A stretch of DNA of 17,595 bases from positions 1 through 17,595 of the forward strand of contig MU266363.1 of NCBI GenBank assembly GCA_021014945.1, written 5' to 3'. Positions 10,298 to 17,595 of this stretch are shown here, one piece after another; position 1 is the stretch's first letter; the number at the start of each line of letters is the position of its first letter. Origin of the DNA: Leucogyrophana mollusca (Eukaryota > Basidiomycota > Agaricomycetes > Boletales). The notes under the pieces were generated by a model. It made no database searches. It saw only the letters and a program-made list of their open reading frames with translations, and had not been told where the DNA came from. The translations under genes and the position numbers were made by a program.

Positions 10298-10742
10298 TCA
10301 TGGCTTCGCAGGACCCATCGACTCTGGAGACACGTCATGAAGTTCGCGCGAAAATAGCTAGCGCAACGAAGATAGAACGCACCTGCATTCAACTCGGCAA
10401 AGCGCTGCCCCACACGTTCGGAGTGCTTCAAGAACTTGTCGGCGCAGTTCATGACACATTGCTCCTGAAAATCAAGTTAATTTGGGCTGTGGGTAGGAGA
10501 AGATAATGGTTACTTCTTTTGACGACAATGCCTTGCTTGTGAAATCATTACAGCATGAGTTGAAACACCTTTCTACTAGGTTCGAGTACATCCGCAAAAA
10601 GTCTTGCATCTGAACACGACGCGAAAAGGTATGAAAATGAACGCGAAGAGGGCAAGTGCAGAAAGGGCTGGTGTACCTGTTTCTTCTCAATGACCTTCGT
10701 CATGTGGGCCTGTTCAGCAGAGTTGAACTGTGAGAAATCCAT
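10298..10742 (-). CDS. TIM9: mitochondrial intermembrane-space chaperone Tim9
   Basis: Small Tim protein that, with Tim10, forms a hexameric chaperone escorting hydrophobic carrier precursors across the intermembrane space to the TIM22 complex. Four exons on the minus strand (10742-10677, 10609-10514, 10464-10383, 10323-10298) give 89 aa, the normal family size. The twin CX3C motif is intact: Cys37-x3-Cys41 (CFNSC) and Cys57-x3-Cys61 (CVMNC), which form the disulfide-bonded helical hairpin. Other strong family blocks are [36 protein letters not shown] and [13 protein letters not shown]. The last exon is only 26 nt and supplies a short tail (ESMGPAKP) after a cag acceptor; this piece is not conserved and is the least certain. 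Divergent from the DAHP synthase gene. Confidence 0.95.
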
Positions 10743-11141
10743 GGCGGCAGAAGGAGAGAGAAAAGAACGATAGAAAGAATTTGGCGGTTGCAGAAAGACG
10801 CAGTCCTGTCGAACTTTCGACTGTGGCTGATCGCAAAATGCGTTTGGGTAGATGCACGTGGGAGCGTGGCGTGGGCGAATAGAGATAACTTTTCGAAGTC
10901 TGACCCGGCTAGATTTGCGATGACTCGCATCACTTTCTCAAACGTTTCTATCCTCTCTTGGTTTCATCCACATCTCTTTGTTTCTCACCTGATATCGTTC
11001 CCTGCAAAAAAGGTATCGTACCGCCTCCGTTTTACTATATAACCCTCCCCGAAAGTAAACCAAAAAGTAAGTCTACCTGCCCTCGGTGAATTGCACCATC
11101 TTCAACAGATACCCAATTCACCCTCTCGTCTTCTAGTGGAT
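10743..11141. promoter_or_regulatory. divergent promoter between TIM9 and DAHP synthase
   Basis: A 399-bp region separates the two start codons. TATATAA at 11036-11042 stands about 100 bases before the DAHP synthase ATG and fits as its TATA box. TGACTC at 10921-10926 is the core of the Gcn4/Cpc1 site of general amino acid control, expected for an aromatic amino acid gene. CACGTG at 10855-10860 is a palindromic E-box bound by bHLH factors. No clear TATA box was seen on the TIM9 side. Motif presence is observed; regulation is inferred. Confidence 0.5.
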
Positions 11142-12652
<1,511 letters not shown>

Positions 12653-12949
12653 GAAGAGGATGGTACAGGCTTGGGCATATGTGTATTGATATTCGAGCAA
12701 TGTAGAGACAGCATACGGGCGTGTATTATAATTGGAACGGCAGCTACCGGCACGCGTTTCGGCCATGACTGCAGATCAGACGCGTTGGGGGGCGCGATGT
12801 ACGTACGCAAACCGCAGCAACGCAAACCGCTCTCTCGGGACCTGCCACACTAACTTTCTCTCGTCCATATACTTTGACCTGGATGTTAGTATGCTCTCTG
12901 ACTCCTTTCCTCTCCTATCCATAGCGCGCAATCGACTTTCTTTTCAAAC
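12653..12949. promoter_or_regulatory. 3' end of DAHP synthase gene and upstream region of the transporter fusion
   Basis: A 297-bp gap. CGCAAACCGC occurs twice as a direct repeat, at 12806-12815 and 12821-12830, 15 bases apart, within 150 bases of the next start codon, so it may be a factor-binding site. A pyrimidine-rich stretch (about 12900-12925) precedes the ATG. No TATA box is evident. Confidence 0.4.
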
Positions 12950-15900
12950 ATGGAGGCCCTTATTGGTCGTAAGCTGACCGTTAGCTCGGTTCAAACACAT
13001 GTCCATCTCACACTGCACTTGACGTATCTTTCTCAAGGTCTCCTTCGTATCTCTGTGGATCCTATCAGAAAGCTTTGGAGAAGAAATCCCAGACGGTTCC
13101 TGGACAACTTCCGAAAGTCATCTTCGGCTGGCCTTTACTGAGGCTATCAAGTTTCTATTTGCTTTAGCAATATACGCTGCACGGAGGAGATACGGTCATT
13201 CACCCTTGACATCATACCAAATCGCTTTCCGGAACGATAATAGCGAAGATCAACCTTTGAACGACCTCAGGCTCTCACCCGAGGGCAGTCACGAGTTTCC
13301 CAGCGCCAGAAGCAGTCGCAATGGCTGGCTGCTGCACGCTAGACCGAGTTCTATCTCGTTGCGCGTGGGGACCGTGCGATCTACTTTATCTATTCTCGCT
13401 ACAGCCGCGCTATTCGCCCTTCGTGCCTACTCCGTACGTTCGAGGATATCCTTCCCAGTTGGTTGTCCCTCACCTTTTATTTTTCACACAGGTTTCCAGG
13501 AGCAGAGAGACCGCCGACCCACTGTCATTATACTTGGTAATCCCCGCGGTCACTTTGTGCTCGCTATTTGTGTTGCGCTGCTTCTTCTGCCGAGCATTCT
13601 CTCCATTGCTTTGGAACGCTGCACTTTTGCAGGTAAGTTCCTGAGCGCAACTGTCCGAGGGGCTGTCCCTGAAATCACGATCGTGCCTTCGAATCTAGTT
13701 CTCTGGGTTATTTATAGTACGAGTGAGTGATGAGCTTTTGCTGCTGCGAGATCTCTGCTTGCTCACTCCACGAAAGAGTGGCTTGATTAGCAATACAAGC
13801 ACACCACCATATCCCATACTATTTGCGACGGCCCTGTCAACGTCGTTATCTCTAACTTCGACCGATGTGGTCAGTTTTCCCTTGTATTGACTTGGTCCAA
13901 TCCAAGGTTGACATCTCATAAGTAGATGTACAAACTTCACCACCCGGCCTCGTTTAATAGCATTAACATGATTCTTTTTGCATCTGGCACTGTCTTTCAT
14001 TTCTCCCTGCACCTCATCAAGACGCTATATCTCCCACCTTCAACTCCCACCGACGTGGGGCTGACCTCTGCATCGTTGGTCCTTCCCTTTCTTGAAGCAG
14101 GGCGCGATGTTACCGCCCTTCTCGTTTTGTTCTGTGCGTCCAGTCTATCCTTTCCTTACTCTTAACTTACCAAGAACAGATTACGACGCGGTTATAGAGA
14201 GCATATTGGCCTCTTTCGCTGCGACCTTTATAATCTTGGTTTTTACCGCAGGTTTCACGCCTTACCCGTCGAGCGTGATGATCGGTGGCTTCATTGCATC
14301 CGTCGCAACTGTGGCATATATATATAACTTAATGTCAGACACCGAAGATGAAGACGAATTAGAAACTCAAGTATGTAAATGCGACCATACTGTTCGATGT
14401 CCACTCACGCGCGCAGCCTCGTTATCCCATTTTAGGTGGGATGCCATGATATGTCGCTCTCTGTAACGCAGGACTTACACGTTTCAAACAACTTTTTTTC
14501 TTTTAGGTGCTCTCGCTTTTGTTATGGCCATCGCATATATTGTGATTACCCTTTTTCACGCCAACATCGGTCATCCAGGCTTCACGCCGCCATTTGGTTA
14601 TCATACAGGACCCGTACCTCAGACGTGCCACCGTAAAAGCTTACAGCCTCATGCGTTTACTGAAGCCCCAGGAAACTACTCAAAGTTCAACAATGTCTTG
14701 TTAATCGTTTTCTTCAGCCATGCAAGATACAATGCCAACTTAGACTATCATAGAGAAGTATACGCTGATTATTTCCCAAATGTAGGGATTGCCTTTCTCG
14801 GGGGATCGTACAGCCCACTAACCAGCATCTCTTGTTTGACTAGATCGTCTATATCGGACCTGCGTCCCGAGAGGATGCAGGCTTTTCTCATTCTTACGAC
14901 GTTTTGGTCGACTCCTACCAATCTGACGAGGATCTGAGTGACCCTTCGTTCTACAAAATGGCTGGTCGGGTAACACTGTCTCTGAAATCACCGCATCGAT
15001 ATTAACTGAATTTCTATCCGTGCAGATGGCCCACCACATGCTTTACACCGCTTTACGGGAATATGATTGCTATGATGGCTACCTCTGGGCACCGTTCGAC
15101 ACTCTCCTCAACGTCCCTCGTCTCGAACAATTCAACCAAAATCAATTCTGGTACCATTCACCGTGGGGTCAACCAGTCCCGAACCCAGCTGTCGAGGATT
15201 TGCCGGGGGTACTGAATACCAGTTTGCATGCTCCTTCGGCTTTGGTATCTCCAGACCCATCACTTAACCTCACAGAGGGCTGGCGGGGCTGGGGCCCGGA
15301 TTGGTGGTAAGCGTCCCCTTCGTCATCTGATAAAGTATCCGCCTCAATCTCCGACACAGGTGGGGGTCAGTATTTCTTCCCGGGTAGTCACACGAGAGTC
15401 ACGCCTACTGACCGCGTGCTCTAGCGATCCCCATGTTGGGGTTGGGGTGTGCATGGAAGCTTTTCGTAAAGTGTCCTCTGAGCACAGAGAGCGTCTTGCT
15501 TTATTCACAGATGGTCAGACCCGCCTTATCGGTGGCTCGGCGGACACGCTCTACATACCAGGTCGCCATCGCAAAGCTTTCATGGACGTCCTAGGTTTAT
15601 TCCTCGAAACCGAGTGCTTCCTTGAGATAGCAACGCCAACGGCTCTTCACTTGGTTGTCCCGCCTGAAGAATCCATTCTCTTCGTTGACCACGTAAGCCA
15701 TGCCCCGTGTCTCCGTCAATCACGCACACTTACCAGTCAACCAGTGGTGGATATGGATGCCGCCTTTCAACGCCTCGTTCGTTCGCCAACAATGGGAAGC
15801 AGGATACGAAGTTGACACTTTCCACACCTTTCACTGGGGCGAGCGGGATCCTGATGGCCAGTGGCGGGGAAACCACGAGCACGTCGGGGATGTCCGACGT

Positions 15901-15951
15901 TTACTTAGAGAATCTGCTGAGAGACAGGGAATTGATTTTCCAGTGCGGTGA
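12950..15951 (+). CDS. nucleotide-sugar-transporter-like domain fused to a probable Golgi-lumenal domain
   Basis: Fourteen exons give 754 aa: 12950-12979, 13038-13433, 13492-13632, 13699-13722, 13777-13869, 13926-14133, 14180-14370, 14417-14435, 14507-14781, 14844-14969, 15026-15306, 15360-15365, 15425-15692, 15745-15951; phases agree throughout. Residues 1-350 are rich in membrane segments and follow the SLC35/nucleotide-sugar transporter plan: FTEAIKFLFALAIYAARRR, ADPLSLYLVIPAVT, FSPLLWNAALLQFSGLFIV, YPILFATALSTSLSLTSTDV, a helix starting INMILFASGTVF, then YDAVIESILASFAATFIIL, the usual late-helix motif. After an acidic linker (DTEDEDELETQ) one more hydrophobic helix (about 366-388, LGALAFVMAIAYIVITLF) leads into about 365 soluble residues. 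These carry four N-glycosylation sequons (NYS, NTS, NLT, NAS) and blocks such as NVLLIVFFSHARYNANLDYH, DGYLWAPFDTLLNVPRL and GPDWWWGDPHVGVGVCMEAF. The layout suggests a glycosyltransferase-like lumenal domain, loosely like STELLO proteins; I cannot name the family. A role in supplying sugar donor next to its user in the Golgi is inference. Confidence 0.75.
14417..14435 (+). other. 19-nt microexon joining transporter and lumenal domain
   Basis: CCTCGTTATCCCATTTTAG lies between a gcgcag acceptor and a gtggga donor, flanked by introns of 46 and 71 nt. It adds PRYPIL and one base of the next glycine codon. Exon 7 ends in phase 0 and exon 9 is read with one borrowed base, so this exon, or another source of one base, is needed to reach the lumenal domain. 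Confidence 0.7.
15360..15365 (+). other. 6-nt microexon in the lumenal-domain region
   Basis: GTGGGG lies between a gacacag acceptor and a gtcagt donor, with introns of 53 and 59 nt. Included, it gives GPDWWWGDPH. Skipped, the frame is kept but the protein reads DWCDPH and the intron becomes 118 nt, much longer than the others in this gene. Reading through either intron meets a stop. Confidence 0.65.
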
Positions 15952-16690
15952 GTACAAATTCCGACGCTCTGGACAAGGTGATCTCAACCTCTGAGTAGTG
16001 ATTAGCCACTGACACACAGCCGCACATCACACGAGAGTTCTTAGACCGCACATCCATGACCATAGACTAGACAACCAAGCTTAGAATATTGCCCCTGCGT
16101 CAAGGGGCCCAAGAAGCCAGAAGACACCATATGTACCCACGAGGATTTGCAGATGTTAACGGTGTGGGCAACGAATCCCGCAAAAGCAAGTACCTACTCT
16201 GCACGAATAATAGGCGTCACTTCATTTTTACTGGCAGAAACGAGGGCACAAATACATATAGATGTTGGTGGTGGCGTTACTTGCAGAACTTCAAGTTGTT
16301 GATCAGTAATCTAACAACACCAAACGACGCGTCTGAAAGGATTATCTCTCGAGCCGGCATCTTCTATCACGAGCGTGGCAATCCTCAACTCGGATCAAAG
16401 ATATTCTTATGCTTTGCTTCCCGGCCTCGCCGCGGGGGAGTCACCCTTTTCCTCCATCTGTACTGGTCATTAATCCCAGGTCCTTGTCTCAGGTCGGTGT
16501 GTTTGGGAGACAGATTTATTCCTATGCATTCTCTTACGGGCGAGCGCGGTTGGCCTCACGTCTCATTCTCTCTCGCAAGATCGACGCCAGCTCTGCACTC
16601 GCCCGGTCAACTACCTTCTCACCAAGTTACTGTCGTACAATTTCAAATTAGGTGAAGAAGATTTGTGCCTAGCGATTTGCTAGCGATAGG
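15952..16690. other. interval with a long but unrecognised open frame
   Basis: Begins with the 3' region of the transporter fusion gene. A plus-strand frame of 188 codons runs 16089-16655 (its first codon is not ATG), with overlapping shorter frames. Its composition (WWW, many Arg/Ser) and lack of motifs do not look like a conserved protein. Intron-like signals are present (for example ttacttgcag ending near 16286), so an unrecognised or decayed spliced gene is possible. Confidence 0.3.
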
Positions 16691-16696
16691 AAACTT

Positions 16697-17040
16697 ATGA
16701 ACGCGAATACTTCTCAGCTGGTAAGTCTCGTAGAACCCTCCTGGCCCGAGCACTGCTTTCAGGTGCTCGCCTGCCATGTCCGTACCCACCGGTGGGCTGT
16801 CACGCTTGGAACGCCCAAGTTATGGAAGGAAGTGTACGTGGGCTACACGGAGGAACCGCCCTTCGACAAGTTAGTGGCATGGATCTCTCGCGGCGGGACA
16901 GGCGCGAGATCGTTGGGTCCACACTCGTGCGTTGTTGGTTTGCACTCTCCGAAAGCTCGCCAAGCTGATTGTCCCTAGCCATTCGTAATCAATGTAACCA
17001 GGGTTGTGGAGGCGTCGAGCGACGACAAAGATGAGGTGCA
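16697..17040 (+). pseudogene. F-box-like protein fragment
   Basis: A plus-strand frame contains HVRTHRWAVTLGTPKLWKEV, which resembles the segment after the F-box in agaricomycete F-box proteins (a CRRWR-x-VAL-x-TPxLW pattern), followed by YTEEPPFDKLVAWISR, similar to the 'WLSRSG' step of those proteins. No F-box with its LPxE start is visible upstream, and the frame stops at 16978 unless an intron from about 16928 to 16999 is removed, giving a VVEASSDDKDEVQ continuation. It is either a relic or a badly resolved part of a gene running to the right. F-box proteins select substrates for SCF ubiquitin ligases; this fragment probably does not. Confidence 0.35.
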
Positions 17041-17595
17041 GGTGGGCTCTTTTTTATCGCTGCGTTACGCTCCTCATCAAATTTGGTAGATCGATCCTTC
17101 TATTCCGTCGGAAGAAGCACTGGTAGCCCCGTGAACATCCAAACTTGCCATGTCTGTCGCTAAGTGTATTCTCTTCCACGAGTTTTATCGAATCAACTTG
17201 AGGCTCCTTGATCAACGCACGCGGATATAACTATGGTCATGGACGTCTCTCTAACAGGGTGTACGTACCCATCGAGAGACATCTCCATGCGCCTGCATCG
17301 TGGTCACTCATGGCATCTCGAACTATCGGAAGGGATGAAGTTTGAAACTGTGTTGACTCCAATGTCTGATTGCATAACTATTGCAAGGGCTCGACTCGGA
17401 AGCCAAGGTACAGCCTAGCGCATATGCATGATGCTGCCTTTTGCATCGACTCAAACCCGTGAGATGGACTATCAATTGATGCAATATGATCATTAAGTCC
17501 CAGCCGGAACGTGATTTTAGTTGGGCAGGCGTGCAGGCAAGGTTAGGCAAGGTACTAAGGTATCCGAGTCCTCTTGCATGTCCTAAAGCGTGTGT
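17041..17595. other. right edge, no gene recognised, with repeat motif copies
   Basis: Only short frames are present; one of 61 codons (17233-17418, plus) could be a far remnant of the F-box-like gene, but nothing supports it firmly. At 17533-17543 and 17578-17589 lie copies of the motif pair seen at 208-286. AGGCAAGGT is itself repeated locally (17535-17543 and 17545-17553). Confidence 0.35.

Noticed and set aside
13206..13730. Reading straight through 13434-13730 in the frame of exon 2
   Set aside because: Although hydrophobic, this frame lacks the transporter motifs; splicing at 13433/13492 yields the family-like ADPLSLYLVIPAVT and WNAALLQ segments and keeps all later phases.
13695..14012. 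105-codon open frame on the minus strand
   Set aside because: Antisense to well-supported exons 5 and 6 of the transporter fusion gene.

Overview
The window looks like nuclear DNA of a filamentous basidiomycete, most likely an agaricomycete. Six genes are cut by many short GT-AG introns (mostly 45-70 nt), several exons are tiny (6, 8, 19 and 24 nt), and the flanks hold relics of a FunK1-type protein kinase and an F-box-like protein, two families that are very numerous in mushroom-forming fungi. All exon models below were built by hand from splice signals, reading phase and conserved protein motifs.

Left flank (1-2677): a degenerate ~43-bp tandem repeat, a broken FunK1 kinase on the minus strand, a kilobase without a recognisable gene, then the promoter of a pyruvate decarboxylase gene with a TATA box and a pyrimidine-rich leader. 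Core: (1) pyruvate decarboxylase, 2678-5341 (+), 17 exons, 601 aa; (2) an unassigned 1.1-kb stretch; (3) a repeat-helix protein ending in a MYND zinc finger, 6448-7971 (+), 394 aa; (4) a PrxQ/BCP-type peroxiredoxin, 8223-9080 (-), 190 aa, convergent with the MYND gene; (5) 1.2 kb without a recognised gene; (6) TIM9, a small Tim chaperone of mitochondria, 10298-10742 (-), 89 aa; (7) DAHP synthase, first enzyme of the shikimate pathway, 11142-12652 (+), 401 aa, divergent from TIM9 across a 399-bp shared promoter with TATA, CACGTG and TGACTC motifs; (8) a 754-aa fusion of a nucleotide-sugar-transporter-like membrane domain with an extra membrane helix and a ~365-residue, probably Golgi-lumenal domain, 12950-15951 (+), 14 exons. 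Right flank (15952-17595): no intact gene recognised, an F-box-like fragment, and short motifs also found at the left edge.

The genes are not an obvious single pathway. They are housekeeping functions (fermentation, peroxide defence, mitochondrial import, aromatic amino acid synthesis, Golgi glycosylation) between gene-poor, relic-bearing edges. The most interesting object is the transporter fusion: its two halves are joined through a 19-nt microexon, and skipping that exon would end the protein shortly after the transporter. Also notable are the 8-nt microexon that restores frame in the pyruvate decarboxylase active-site region, a 6-nt microexon in the fusion gene, and a coiled-coil-like N-terminal extension on the pyruvate decarboxylase.
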